From NCBI GenBank assembly GCA_038148895.1, contig JBBVGQ010000002.1: DNA of 64,000 nt. One strand, written 5' to 3'. This DNA is from Tamlana sp038148895 (GTDB taxonomy: Bacteria; Bacteroidota; Bacteroidia; Flavobacteriales; Flavobacteriaceae). Below are positions 28,610 to 39,058 of this stretch, one piece after another; position 1 is the stretch's first letter, and every line of letters begins with the position of its first letter. A model generated the notes under the pieces. That model did not search any database, was not told the origin of the DNA, and was given only the letters and a program-made list of their open reading frames with translations. The translations under genes and the position numbers were made by a program.

Positions 28610-31600
28610 ATGAAACATCTAAAATTAACATTGGTATTATTGCTTTTTACTGTGCTAGGGAATTCGCAGAAAGAAACAAATGAATGGGAAAATCCACAAA
28701 TAATTGATCGTAACAAAGAAGCAGGAAGGTCCTCTTTTGTGTTATATGATGATGAGGAATCTGCGCTTACAGATACACCTCAAAATTCAAAATATTACAA
28801 AAGTTTAAATGGCACTTGGCAATTCCATATTGTTAAGAATCCTGAAGAAAGACCAATGGATTTTTATAAGTCAGATTTAGATGTTTCAAACTGGAAAACC
28901 ATTGAAGTGCCTGCAAACTGGGAAATGCAAGGTTATGATATTCCAATTTACACCAATATCGTTTACCCTTTTCCTAAAAATCCGCCTTTTATTGATGGCA
29001 ATTATAACCCTGTTGGTAGTTATAGACGTACATTTACGGTTCCAACTGATTGGGATGGAAGTGAAGTGTTTTTAAATTTTGGCTCCATTTCTGGATATGC
29101 CCGTGTATTCCTGAATGGTAACGAGGTTGGAATGACCAAAGCGTCAAAAACTGCTGCCGAATTTAACATAACCCCATTTTTGAAAAATGACGAAAATTTG
29201 CTTGCTGTACAAGTTTTCCGTTGGCACGATGGAAGCTACCTTGAAGACCAAGATTTTTGGCGATTAAGCGGTTTGGAGCGTGATGTGTATTTGCAGGTTG
29301 CTCCAAAAAAAACAATTTGGGACTTTTTTGCAACCGCCAGTCTAGATGATACCTATACAAATGGTGTTTTCAATGTTAATGTAGATTTAAGAAAATTTGA
29401 AGGAAAATCTCCAAAAAAGCAAGTTGCTTCTATAAAACTTTTTGATGAGAATGGAAATGTGGTTTATTCAGAAGAAAAGAAAATTAAATCTTCCGATGCA
29501 AAAATTAATTTCGCTTCAACAGTAAATAATGTCTCAAAATGGAGTGCAGAAACGCCCAATCTCTATCGTTTGGTTTTAACACTATCGGATAAAAAAGGAA
29601 CTCAGGTTGTTTCCAAAAAAATAGGATTCAGAAAAGTTGAAATCAAGGATTCCCAACTTATGGTAAACGGACAGCCATTGATGGTCAATGGTGTAAATCT
29701 TCATGAACACCACGGTACAAAGGGGCATACTCCTGATAGGGAAACGATGTTGGAGGATATCAAAATAATGAAGCAAAACAACATTAATGGGATTAGAATG
29801 AGTCATTATCCGCACGACCCTTACTTATACACCTTGTGTGATGAATTGGGTATGTACGTGGTAGATGAAGCCAATATTGAAACCCATGATATGGGTGCCG
29901 AATGGCAATCTTGGTTCGATAAAGGTAAACATCCGGCTTATTTGCCAGAGTGGGCACCGGCACATATGGATAGAATGAAACGCATGTTAGAGCAAAATAA
30001 AAACCATACTTCGATTATTATTTGGTCTATGGGTAACGAATGTGGAAACGGGCCTGTGTTTTATGATGGTTATAAATGGTTGAAAGAACGAGATAAAACC
30101 CGTTTTGTACAGTTTGAACAGGCTGGTCAAAATCCGAATACAGATATTGTAGATCCTATGTATCCTGGCATTGATCATATGAAAGATTATGCTAACGGTG
30201 ATGATCCACGTCCTTTTATCATGTGTGAGTATTCTCATGCTATGGGCAACAGTAATGGTAATTTTCAAGAGTATTTTAATATCATGAAAATGAACAAAAA
30301 GATGCAAGGTGGCTTTATTTGGGACTGGGTAGATCAGGGTTTAAAAGCTGAAACACCGGATGGTAAAATGTTTTGGGCTTATGGTGGTGATTTAGGAGGT
30401 GAAAGCCTACAGCATGACCAAAACTTTTGTGCCAATGGTTTGGTATCGGCAGATAGAACTCCCCATCCGGCACTTTATGAGGTTAAAAAGGTGTATCAGG
30501 ATATTTCTTTTTTACTAAATGATGATAACCTGGAAATAACCAATCACTACAATTTTACCAACCTAGATAATTATAACTTCAAATGGGTTTTAAAAGCGAA
30601 CGGAAAAGTAGTTGGAGAAGAAGCTTTTGAAGTTAAAGTAGCGCCAAATGAAACAAAAGGAGTTAAATTAAATTTGCCAGTTTTGGAGGGTGATAAGGAA
30701 TATTTCCTTGATGTTTATGCCTACACAAAACATGCGACTGAAACTATTCCCGAAAACCATGAAGTAGCCAGAGAGCAATTGAATCTTGACTCAGGTAATT
30801 ATTTTGTTTCAAAAGCCAATATAGAGGGAAATATTGCCTTCAAAGTAAAAAAAGACATTCTTTTATTTTCAAATGATTTGGTTGAAGGGGAGTTTAATAT
30901 AGCCACAGGTAAATTACAAAAGTTTATGGCCAAAGGCGAAGAGGAAACTATTGAGAATTTTCCAGAACCTTATTTTTGGAGAGCGCCCACAGACAATGAT
31001 TATGGCAATGAAATGCCAAAAAGATTAGGTGTTTGGAAAAATGCACATAATAACTTAACGGTTGAAAAAGTTACTGTAGGAAAGAAAACAGATACTGGTA
31101 TACCTATTAAAGTGGAGTTTGTCATTTCAGAATTGGATGTTCCATATACCGTTGACTATTTGATTCAAAACGATGGCTCAATAAAAATAACAGCCAGTAT
31201 TGATATGACTTCCAAAGAGTTACCTGAAATGCCAAGATTTGGTATGCGCATGATTTTAGATGGTAGTTTTGATGGATTGACCTATTATGGAAGAGGTCCT
31301 TGGGAAAATTATTCCGATAGAAACACGGCATCTTTTGTTGGAATTTATAACGATGATGTTGAAAATCAATTTACTTGGGAGTATATAAGACCTCAAGAAG
31401 CTGGTTATAAAACAGACGTACGTTGGTTAAAACTAAAAAACCTAAACAACGAAGGTTTAAAAATTGTTGGCGAACAGCCATTGGGGTTTAGTGCATTAAA
31501 TATGAGCACTGAAGCTTTAGATGGGGGAGAAAACAAAGCTCAAACACACCCCACAGATATTATTGTTGAAAAGGATAAAATATATCTTCATATTGATTTA

Positions 31601-31708
31601 AAACAACGTGGTGTTGGTGGGGATAATAGTTGGGGAGCCTATCCGCACAAACAATACCGTTTAGAGGATAAGCAGTATTCGTTTAGTTATATTTTAAGAC
31701 TATTTTAG
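28610..31708 (+). CDS. GH2 beta-galactosidase, LacZ type, exported
   Basis: The 1032-residue protein has a signal peptide ending LGNSQK. It has the five-domain LacZ layout: jelly-roll (about 60-230), Ig (230-340), TIM barrel (340-620), Ig (630-730) and a small-chain domain (750-1030, AQTHPTDI and WGAYPHKQYR near the end). Acid/base Glu477 is in WSMGNECGNG and nucleophile Glu540 in IMCEYSHAMGN. Full length is close to E. coli LacZ. It hydrolyses terminal beta-galactosides, probably in the periplasm. It precedes galK and galT on the same strand, so the released galactose has a direct route into metabolism. Confidence 0.92.
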   Translation: MKHLKLTLVLLLFTVLGNSQKETNEWENPQIIDRNKEAGRSSFVLYDDEESALTDTPQNSKYYKSLNGTWQFHIVKNPEERPMDFYKSDLDVSNWKTIEVPANWEMQGYDIPIYTNIVYPFPKNPPFIDGNYNPVGSYRRTFTVPTDWDGSEVFLNFGSISGYARVFLNGNEVGMTKASKTAAEFNITPFLKNDENLLAVQVFRWHDGSYLEDQDFWRLSGLERDVYLQVAPKKTIWDFFATASLDDTYTNGVFNVNVDLRKFEGKSPKKQVASIKLFDENGNVVYSEEKKIKSSDAKINFASTVNNVSKWSAETPNLYRLVLTLSDKKGTQVVSKKIGFRKVEIKDSQLMVNGQPLMVNGVNLHEHHGTKGHTPDRETMLEDIKIMKQNNINGIRMSHYPHDPYLYTLCDELGMYVVDEANIETHDMGAEWQSWFDKGKHPAYLPEWAPAHMDRMKRMLEQNKNHTSIIIWSMGNECGNGPVFYDGYKWLKERDKTRFVQFEQAGQNPNTDIVDPMYPGIDHMKDYANGDDPRPFIMCEYSHAMGNSNGNFQEYFNIMKMNKKMQGGFIWDWVDQGLKAETPDGKMFWAYGGDLGGESLQHDQNFCANGLVSADRTPHPALYEVKKVYQDISFLLNDDNLEITNHYNFTNLDNYNFKWVLKANGKVVGEEAFEVKVAPNETKGVKLNLPVLEGDKEYFLDVYAYTKHATETIPENHEVAREQLNLDSGNYFVSKANIEGNIAFKVKKDILLFSNDLVEGEFNIATGKLQKFMAKGEEETIENFPEPYFWRAPTDNDYGNEMPKRLGVWKNAHNNLTVEKVTVGKKTDTGIPIKVEFVISELDVPYTVDYLIQNDGSIKITASIDMTSKELPEMPRFGMRMILDGSFDGLTYYGRGPWENYSDRNTASFVGIYNDDVENQFTWEYIRPQEAGYKTDVRWLKLKNLNNEGLKIVGEQPLGFSALNMSTEALDGGENKAQTHPTDIIVEKDKIYLHIDLKQRGVGGDNSWGAYPHKQYRLEDKQYSFSYILRLF

Positions 31709-31765
31709 TAAAAAATTTGTACTGGATTAGCATGGTCATTATTTAATTTTCAAGAATTTTGCTTC

Positions 31766-31773
31766 TATCTTTG
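31766..31773 (+). promoter_or_regulatory. -7 element (TATCTTTG) of a galK promoter
   Basis: The TAnnTTTG element lies 40 bases before the galK start, in the 105-base gap after the lacZ-type gene. A matching TTG at -33 is not evident, so the promoter may need an activator or be weak. Confidence 0.5.
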
Positions 31774-31813
31774 CATATATTTATAATTGAATTTTATTTC
31801 CAACTTAAACTAA

Positions 31814-32962
31814 ATGAATACAGAATTAGTACAACAGGTAAAGTCCCGATTTCTCGAATTATATAAAAAGGAACCCATTCTTGTTTTTTCACCCGGAAGG
31901 ATAAATATTATAGGCGAGCATACCGATTACAACGATGGGTTTGTTTTTCCAGCAGCGGTAGATAAAGGAATTGCTGCGGCCATCGAAAAAAGTGATTCTG
32001 GAAAATCAACGGCCCACGCTTTAGATTTTGAGAGTACAGTGGAATTTAATCTGGATAAACTAAAACCTTCTAAAGAAGGAAGCTGGGAAAACTACGTATT
32101 TGGTGTGGTTGCAGAAATTCAAAACAGAAACAAAGTTGTGGGCAATTTTAATATCATGTTTGCCGGCGATATTCCTGCAGGTTCCGGCATGTCGTCTTCT
32201 GCAGCTTTAGAAAATAGTGTGGTTTTTGGTTTGAATGAACTTTTTAATCTGGGCCTTTCAAAACACGATATGATATTGATTTCGCAAAAGGCGGAACATA
32301 ATTACGTGGGCGTAAATTGCGGTATTATGGACCAATATGCCAGCATGTTCGGTATTGAAAATAATGCGTTGCTTTTGGATTGCAGAACTGTGGAATCCAG
32401 ACCCTATGAAATCGATTTTAAGGACCACCAATTGATGCTTATCAACACCAACGTAAAGCACAGCCTATCTGATAGTGCCTATAATGACCGACGTTCGGCA
32501 TGCGAAAACATTGCAGGATTGTTGAATATCAAAGCTTTACGGGATGCCACTGAAAGTGATTTATTAGCTGTAAAAGATAAGGTCACTCCAGAAAACTACC
32601 AAAAGGCACTCTACGTGATTCAAGAAAATGATAGGGCCGTTAAAGCTTCAAAAGCGATAGAGGAAAATGATTTGGAAACCTTGGGGCAACTGATTTATGC
32701 TTCGCATGATGGTTTGTCCAATCAATACAAGGTAAGCTGCGATGAATTGGATTTTCTTGTTGATTTGGCCAAATCAAACCAAGAGGTATTGGGCGCCAGA
32801 ATGATGGGCGGTGGTTTTGGTGGCTGTACCATTAACCTAGTATCAAAAACGGAAGCCAAGGCATTTGCAGATGCTGCCTCAAAAGCATATCGAAATCAGT
32901 TCAACAAGGATTGTTCGGTATATTTTATCCAACTTTCACAAGGTACACATACCGTTAATTAA
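31814..32962 (+). CDS. galK: Galactokinase
   Basis: The 382-residue cytoplasmic GHMP kinase phosphorylates D-galactose to galactose 1-phosphate with ATP, the first Leloir step. The three family signatures are present: galactose-binding SPGRINIIGEHTDYNDG, the ATP loop GDIPAGSGMSSSAALE, and MMGGGFGGCTINLV near the C-terminus. Length is normal. It lies 105 bases after the lacZ-type gene and 23 bases before galT. No galE or galM is in the window. Confidence 0.97.
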   Translation: MNTELVQQVKSRFLELYKKEPILVFSPGRINIIGEHTDYNDGFVFPAAVDKGIAAAIEKSDSGKSTAHALDFESTVEFNLDKLKPSKEGSWENYVFGVVAEIQNRNKVVGNFNIMFAGDIPAGSGMSSSAALENSVVFGLNELFNLGLSKHDMILISQKAEHNYVGVNCGIMDQYASMFGIENNALLLDCRTVESRPYEIDFKDHQLMLINTNVKHSLSDSAYNDRRSACENIAGLLNIKALRDATESDLLAVKDKVTPENYQKALYVIQENDRAVKASKAIEENDLETLGQLIYASHDGLSNQYKVSCDELDFLVDLAKSNQEVLGARMMGGGFGGCTINLVSKTEAKAFADAASKAYRNQFNKDCSVYFIQLSQGTHTVN

Positions 32963-32985
32963 CCAACCAAAAATTAAAATCCATC

Positions 32986-34008
32986 ATGGAAAATACAGAT
33001 TTACAGGATTATTCACATAAGCGATTTAATATACTAACTGGCGAATGGGTTTTGGTTTCACCACATAGAGCCAAACGACCATGGCAAGGGCAAAATGAAG
33101 CGGTATCCAACGAAGTACGTCCGTCTTACGATGAAACCTGTTATTTGTGTGCCGGTAACACCAGAATTAACGGCGAGGTTAACCCAAAATACGAAGATGT
33201 ATTTGTGTTTACCAACGATTTTGCAGCACTTCAAAGTGACTCTAAAACTTTTGAGGTTAACGATGGATTATTGATTGCGCAAAGCGAAACGGGAATCTGT
33301 AAAGTGGTTTGTTTTAGCCCAGACCATTCAAAAAGTTTGGCCGATATGGAACCGAAGAATATTAAAAAAGTCGTTTCTACTTGGCAAAAGGAATACAAAG
33401 AACTTGGCGACAAACCAAACATCAATTACGTTCAGATTTTTGAAAACAAAGGAGCAGTAATGGGGTGTAGCAATCCGCATCCGCACGGACAAATCTGGAG
33501 CCAGTCTACATTGCCGAATGAAGTTGATAAAAAGAACACGCAACAGTTAAACTATTACATTAAAAATAAGAGTAGTCTTTTGGGGGATTATCTAAAGCAG
33601 GAACTGGAAAAGCAGGAGCGCATTATTTTTGAGAATGACAGTTTTGTAGTTTTAATTCCGTTTTGGGCGGTATGGCCTTTTGAAACTATGATTGTTCCTA
33701 AAAAGCACCAAACCAATATTTTGGAAATGAACGATGCTGAGGCCATGCAATATGCAGAAGCTATTTCTGTAATTACTAAGGCTTACGACAAGTTGTTTAA
33801 TACATCATTTCCATATTCCAGCGGAATTCACCAATCACCAACAGATGGCAATGAAAATAAACATTGGCATTGGCACATGAGTTTTTATCCGCCATTGCTA
33901 AGAAGTGCCACAGTAAAGAAATTTATGGTAGGTTACGAAATGTTTGGTTCACCACAGCGAGATATTACTGCTGAAAGTGCCGTTAAATTGATAAGGGCTT
34001 TATTGTAA
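32986..34008 (+). CDS. galT: Galactose-1-phosphate uridylyltransferase
   Basis: The 340-residue enzyme exchanges galactose 1-phosphate with UDP-glucose to give UDP-galactose and glucose 1-phosphate. The active-site histidine motif NPHPHGQIW is present, as are CYLCAGN (metal-binding cysteines) and HWHWHMSFYPP near the C-terminus. The normal family length and its position directly after galK confirm the call. Translation starts at the ATG at 32986 (MENTDLQDYSH). Confidence 0.97.
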   Translation: MENTDLQDYSHKRFNILTGEWVLVSPHRAKRPWQGQNEAVSNEVRPSYDETCYLCAGNTRINGEVNPKYEDVFVFTNDFAALQSDSKTFEVNDGLLIAQSETGICKVVCFSPDHSKSLADMEPKNIKKVVSTWQKEYKELGDKPNINYVQIFENKGAVMGCSNPHPHGQIWSQSTLPNEVDKKNTQQLNYYIKNKSSLLGDYLKQELEKQERIIFENDSFVVLIPFWAVWPFETMIVPKKHQTNILEMNDAEAMQYAEAISVITKAYDKLFNTSFPYSSGIHQSPTDGNENKHWHWHMSFYPPLLRSATVKKFMVGYEMFGSPQRDITAESAVKLIRALL

Positions 34009-34035
34009 AACAACCCGTCCCTGCTAACATTAAAT

Positions 34036-34719
34036 ATGAAACATGTTAAAGAAGAATGGTTGAAGGCTTTCCCCAACCTTTGTCCAACTGGGAGTAATAA
34101 GTTTTTTGAAATTTTAGGGCCTATGATTGTTGGAATTGAGTTGGTAAAATTATCATATGGAGACGAATATAGACCTTATATGGTAGTGTCTTCCTTTTGG
34201 AATACTGGAATTATAAAGAATAAACTTGAATCAGATTTTAAAAGAAGGATTAGTACACCTAATATTTACAGTAGTTTAACTCATTCTGATGGTCGAGGTT
34301 TCAATATAGGATATTATGACACTAGTCTAATAAAAGAGGCTTCTTCACAAATAAAGGAACGGTTTTTGCCTCTTGGACAAAATGTAAGTATCAATACGTT
34401 TTTTAATTATTTAGATTTCTATAAGGATTCATCTAAGCAGGCACAAACCTCGGCGGGCGAAGCTCGTTTGTTGGAATTTAAATATTTAGTGGCAAAATAT
34501 TCTGATGATGAAAATTTGTCGAATCAAATAATGCAGTGCATAGAAACAGGCCGTAAAGTTTGGGATATGGAACATTTTGAAAAATGGATAGGGAATTATG
34601 ATGCTTGGGTTAAAAAATTAGAGAACATTTCAAGGAATGAACTGCTTGATGTTGTAAATAAGTTTAAGCTTAATTCACAAATAAAGAAATTGCACGATTA
34701 CAAATTAATGATCAATTAA
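34036..34719 (+). CDS. Hypothetical cytoplasmic protein downstream of galT
   Basis: The 227-residue protein has no signal peptide, membrane segment or motif that I recognise. The sequence is of mixed alpha/beta character, with a helical, Lys/Glu-rich C-terminal third (ENISRNELLDVVNKF). It begins MKHVKEEWLKAFPNL, 27 bases after galT, on the same strand, and is followed by a convergent gene. Position suggests co-transcription with galK-galT, but nothing in the protein points to sugar metabolism. It could equally be an inserted gene of unrelated role. Confidence 0.6.
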   Translation: MKHVKEEWLKAFPNLCPTGSNKFFEILGPMIVGIELVKLSYGDEYRPYMVVSSFWNTGIIKNKLESDFKRRISTPNIYSSLTHSDGRGFNIGYYDTSLIKEASSQIKERFLPLGQNVSINTFFNYLDFYKDSSKQAQTSAGEARLLEFKYLVAKYSDDENLSNQIMQCIETGRKVWDMEHFEKWIGNYDAWVKKLENISRNELLDVVNKFKLNSQIKKLHDYKLMIN

Positions 34720-34793
34720 CCCTATTCTTCGAATTTTTTTAACATCTAAATAAATAATAAGTAGTTCAAGTAAGTGTTATCAGCAATGGTAAA

Positions 34794-36845
34794 TTAATAA
34801 CTCACCCTTCTAATTCCTGAACCTTTTATCTTAAAACTGATGTCTCCATTATTAAGAACTTTCAGGTTTTTAATGGGTATCAGTTCTTTGTTCGTCCACT
34901 TTTCACCAGATTTTTTCCAAAGCATTAAAGAGGCATAGGTTTTTGATTTGGATGAATTTGATGATTCATTTTTAACAACATTTATAACTTTGCTTTCGGC
35001 GCTTTCAGGGTGAAGGTTTTTGGTTTCACCCACTTCGGTATTATCCCATCCCAACAAAGGCACCATAGCCAATTGGTATTTGCCATTGTCGATTATGGTA
35101 ACCTCGTGGTCTTTAATTTTTTGTTTCGTAGTTATAATATTTTTATCTAATTGTGGTAAAGCATAATGCCCTAAACGCATTTCAATAAGTTTATCACTTG
35201 CATTTTTATCTACTCTTAGAATACCATTGGCTAATGGGATATCGGCTAAATGAAATTTAATGTTTTCATCGGTTTCAAGTGTAACATCTCTGTAATAAAT
35301 CCCATTTTCGAATTTTTTAAAATCGTATAATCTGAAAGCTTCCCATGTATTATTTTTGTTTTTTATCACATAATTCATTGCCACTTCACCATTATCGCCA
35401 TCGGCTTGCCACGGAAATGCGCTGTTGTATGACAGTCGGTTGTAATTTTCGGTTGAGCGGAATTTTTGCCAATCGTCCTTCACTTTTTCATGGCACCATG
35501 CACGTATTTCGGAAGCCCCAATATTTGGATAATCGGTTATAAGGATTTCTGAAGCCTCTTGGTAATTGTTGTAAACTTGGTCTTTTTTAAAATCTGTGTC
35601 CCAAGCGCCATTGTTTTCTTTTGCCGTCCAAAACGGATTGTCATCTGGAACCAACAATCCTAAAAATGCCTTACCCATCCAGTACACGCTTCCGCGGCAG
35701 CTGTAAACTTGCACAGCAGGCTCAAAGGCGCCATAAAACCCGAGAGTAGGGACGTGGTCTTTCATAAAATCGGGGTGTGTAAAAAATTGTGTGATAACGC
35801 CAGATGAAATGCGGCGCATCCAACCAAAGTTGATGTCTTTTTTGTTTTCCTCAAAACCCATCAAAGGAAATGGAATAATGGAGCCAATACGATAGCTGAT
35901 GCTCCTTCCGTACATAATCATTTTACCATCTTCACTAAAGAGATAGGGGTAGTTGTATTTTAAATCGCTAAAGTTGTTTTTAAACTTTTGGGAAATTTCA
36001 GGATAATACTTGTTTCCAAAATATTCAGACCAAACCATGCCGTACATTTGGAAAGCCCACATGCTGTAGTAGTCGTAGGCGGGACTATCGTTGTACCACC
36101 CTTGGCCACGGTAGTGGGTTAAGGATTTTTCCAGATACTCAACCAGTAATTTTTCGTTAACCGAATAACCATGTTCCTTGAAAAAACTCAACACAAAAAT
36201 GTTGAAAAACTTCCAATTGGAGTCTACCGTTGGACCATCGCCGTAACTTATCATAGTTTTAGCCAAAGCATCTTTTTGCGATTGGGGCAGTGGTTCCCAT
36301 AAAATTTCTGGAGCAATGAGCATAGACACAGCCAAGGCTCCAAATTCCACCAGATTTTGACTTGGACCTTCGTTTTTCGCACGAGGAACAATATAAGATT
36401 CGCTTTCAGAATCAATTAATTTTCCAATTTGGTATCGATAATATTCGGCTACGTTTATGTGGTTGATAACCAAATTTGGCTGTTCCTTTAAAAGAGGAGC
36501 GGCAACAAAAAGCGTTCTACAAAGGCCCTCTAATTTTTCGGTAGGCACTCTACCTTCATCATGTGGATAACTTTTCCCTGGTTGCTTTGGGAATTTCATC
36601 GGGTCGTCCAAAGTATTGATGTAGCTAAAAGCACCTTCTAACAAATACATGGCGGCATCTTTCCAATGTTGCTTGGTCATACCTGTGTATGGACTTAGCT
36701 TATAATCTGGATTTTTAATTTTAAAAACTTGCCCATTTTTTGTTTGTTCTTGGGCATATAGCGAAGAAACAAAAAAGATTATGGGCAGTAATCTACCCAT
36801 AAATCCAATTAGTTTTAAAAATGAAATTTTAACCTTATCCGTCAT
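34794..36845 (-). CDS. DUF2264 family protein (GH154-type, possible beta-glucuronidase), exported
   Basis: The 683-residue protein has a hydrophobic N-terminus ending SSLYAQEQ. Features of the DUF2264 family are visible: an alpha-barrel-like first half with GRVPTEKLEGLCRTLF and WYNDSPAYDYYSMWAFQMYG, followed by a beta-rich C-terminal half. DUF2264 proteins form CAZy family GH154, with beta-glucuronidase activity reported for an arabinogalactan-locus member in Bacteroides; transfer of that activity here is inference. It is the last gene of a four-gene minus-strand operon, 16 bases after the GH3 gene. Confidence 0.8.
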   Translation of the reverse strand: MTDKVKISFLKLIGFMGRLLPIIFFVSSLYAQEQTKNGQVFKIKNPDYKLSPYTGMTKQHWKDAAMYLLEGAFSYINTLDDPMKFPKQPGKSYPHDEGRVPTEKLEGLCRTLFVAAPLLKEQPNLVINHINVAEYYRYQIGKLIDSESESYIVPRAKNEGPSQNLVEFGALAVSMLIAPEILWEPLPQSQKDALAKTMISYGDGPTVDSNWKFFNIFVLSFFKEHGYSVNEKLLVEYLEKSLTHYRGQGWYNDSPAYDYYSMWAFQMYGMVWSEYFGNKYYPEISQKFKNNFSDLKYNYPYLFSEDGKMIMYGRSISYRIGSIIPFPLMGFEENKKDINFGWMRRISSGVITQFFTHPDFMKDHVPTLGFYGAFEPAVQVYSCRGSVYWMGKAFLGLLVPDDNPFWTAKENNGAWDTDFKKDQVYNNYQEASEILITDYPNIGASEIRAWCHEKVKDDWQKFRSTENYNRLSYNSAFPWQADGDNGEVAMNYVIKNKNNTWEAFRLYDFKKFENGIYYRDVTLETDENIKFHLADIPLANGILRVDKNASDKLIEMRLGHYALPQLDKNIITTKQKIKDHEVTIIDNGKYQLAMVPLLGWDNTEVGETKNLHPESAESKVINVVKNESSNSSKSKTYASLMLWKKSGEKWTNKELIPIKNLKVLNNGDISFKIKGSGIRRVSY

Positions 36846-36861
36846 AAAAGTTGAGTTTAGC

Positions 36862-39021
36862 TTATAGCTTAAATTTCAATGCAGTGCCAGGAACATTTAG
36901 TTCTTCAGTTCGTTTACCCGGTGCAGCTCCTGAAACAGTAAGTGTATATTCACCTTTTAATAATTTTGAGGAACCATCCTCTTGAATGGTTTTTAAGAGT
37001 TCAGGTGACATGTTAAAAGTAACAGTTTTTGTTTCATTGGCTGCAATTTTTACTCTTTTGAAATCGACAAGACTAGATAAAGCAAATCCTTTGCCTGAAG
37101 CTGGCGTGGATACATAAACTTGAACCACTTCTTCAACAGGCATATCACTACTGTTAGTTAAACTGACTTCTACTTTTAAAGTTTCCTTACCTTTAAATCT
37201 TTTGTTTAATATTTTAGCATTGGCATAAGTAACTTCACTATAAGTAAGTCCATAGCCAAATGGATACATGATATTGTCTTCCATGTACTTGTAGGTACGA
37301 CCATTCATGGTATAATCTTCAAAACCTGGAAGTTTTTCTACGCTCACAGGAAACGTTATTGGCAGTCTTCCTGAAAAGTTTGAATCGCCAAACAACAAAT
37401 CGCCCAAAGCATAACCTCCACCTTGTCCAGGATACCATGCCATAACCACCGCGTCTGCAAGTTCAGAAATCTCCTTAACATCAATAGGGCTACCTCCTGT
37501 AAGCACCACAACCACTTTGTTGTTATTGTCTTTAGTTACATTTCTTAAAAACTCCATTTGATGCTCTGGTAATTTAATGTCTTCTTTATCCCCTCTATGG
37601 GCCGAAGCAATGGCATCACCTTCTTCACCTTCTAAAGCACCTGAAATTCCCATTACCACAATACAAACTTGGGCACTTCGGGCTTCACCTAAGGCCCAAT
37701 CCATAGAATTCACGCTTTTCATATAAGGTAAAAAACCTAATTTGTAGTTAATACTGGTTCCGTCGCTTACCTTATCAACAATACCCTCTAAATAGGTACT
37801 GTAGCTATTTGAAAGTCCAAAATAATTACCCATCATGGAGAATACATCTGTAGCATGTGGGCCAATAACATACATGTTTTTAACGTTCTTGTTAAGAGGA
37901 AGCGTGCCATCATTTTTTAAAAGTACCATACTTTTTTCGGCAGCTTCTTGGGCAACTAAGGCGTGTTCTTTTGAAGCTATTACTGAGCCAGAAATGTCAC
38001 TATATGGTGATTCATCAGCATCAGTTAAAATTCCAAGCTTTAATCTGGTCATCATCAATGGCATCAATGCTTCGTCTAAATCTTTTTCAGTTAACAATCC
38101 TCCTTCAACGGCTTTTCCCAAGTCATTAAAAGCCCATCCACAATTCAGATTCAAGCCACTTTTAATGGCTATGGCCGAAGCTTCTGCCATGCTTTTAGCT
38201 ATTTTATGGCCTGTAAAAATATCGGCAACGGCTCCGCAATCGGATACTATATAGCCATCAAACCCCCATTTTTCACGTAGTGTTTCTTTTAAAAGGAAAG
38301 GGCTTCCCGATGCACTTTCTCCATAAACGGCATTGTAAGCGCCCATAACGCCTTCAACATGGCCTTCGGTAACCAATTTTTCGAATGCAGGAAGATAAGT
38401 TTCATACAAATCTCGTTTAGATGGATTTACGTTGAATTCGTGACGCAACTCTTCAGGTCCTGAGTGCACAGCATAATGTTTGGCACAAGCGGCCGATTTC
38501 AAGAAAAATGGATCTTCGCCTTGGAGGCCTTTTACAAACGCTGTCCCGATTTCCCCACTCAAAAATGGGTCTTCTCCGTAGGTTTCTTGTCCACGGCCCC
38601 ATCTGGGGTCCCTAAAAATATTCACGTTAGGGGACCAAAAGGTCAATCCTGCATAAATACTATAGTTGTTAATTTTTTGAGCAGCATTAAATTTTGCCCG
38701 CCCTTCTGTAGCAATAATATCACCTATTTGTTGAACCAATTTAGTGTCAAAAGTGGCGCCTAAACCAATGGGCATAGGAAATACAGTAGCTCTACCATTT
38801 CTAGCCACGCCGTGTAAGGCCTCATTCCAATAATCGTATGGTTTGATTCCAAGATGCTCAATGCCTGGAGCCGCATTCATTAATTGCTTGGTCTTTTCCT
38901 CAAGAGTCATTTTGGAAATATAAGATTCAGCCTTTTGCTTCATCTGAATTTCAATATCTGAATTTTGCGAGAAACCAGCGGCAAACGTTAGTAATAGAAG
39001 TGTTAATAGTTTAGTTTTCAT
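36862..39021 (-). CDS. GH3 glycosidase (beta-glucosidase/beta-xylosidase family), exported
   Basis: The 719-residue protein has a signal peptide ending AAGFSQ. Domains: TIM barrel (about 30-340) with YDYWNEALHGVAR and the nucleophile Asp in GYIVSDCGAV, alpha/beta sandwich (350-590, GEEGDAIAS region), and a C-terminal FN3-like domain (620-719). The YWNEALHGVA stretch is typical of the beta-xylosidase/alpha-arabinofuranosidase branch of GH3. It cleaves terminal sugars from oligosaccharides in the periplasm. It is third in the minus-strand operon, 37 bases after the GH27 gene. Confidence 0.9.
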   Translation of the reverse strand: MKTKLLTLLLLTFAAGFSQNSDIEIQMKQKAESYISKMTLEEKTKQLMNAAPGIEHLGIKPYDYWNEALHGVARNGRATVFPMPIGLGATFDTKLVQQIGDIIATEGRAKFNAAQKINNYSIYAGLTFWSPNVNIFRDPRWGRGQETYGEDPFLSGEIGTAFVKGLQGEDPFFLKSAACAKHYAVHSGPEELRHEFNVNPSKRDLYETYLPAFEKLVTEGHVEGVMGAYNAVYGESASGSPFLLKETLREKWGFDGYIVSDCGAVADIFTGHKIAKSMAEASAIAIKSGLNLNCGWAFNDLGKAVEGGLLTEKDLDEALMPLMMTRLKLGILTDADESPYSDISGSVIASKEHALVAQEAAEKSMVLLKNDGTLPLNKNVKNMYVIGPHATDVFSMMGNYFGLSNSYSTYLEGIVDKVSDGTSINYKLGFLPYMKSVNSMDWALGEARSAQVCIVVMGISGALEGEEGDAIASAHRGDKEDIKLPEHQMEFLRNVTKDNNNKVVVVLTGGSPIDVKEISELADAVVMAWYPGQGGGYALGDLLFGDSNFSGRLPITFPVSVEKLPGFEDYTMNGRTYKYMEDNIMYPFGYGLTYSEVTYANAKILNKRFKGKETLKVEVSLTNSSDMPVEEVVQVYVSTPASGKGFALSSLVDFKRVKIAANETKTVTFNMSPELLKTIQEDGSSKLLKGEYTLTVSGAAPGKRTEELNVPGTALKFKL

Positions 39022-39058
39022 TTTTTATTTTTTATTTGTTTGTTGTTTTAATTGAAAA

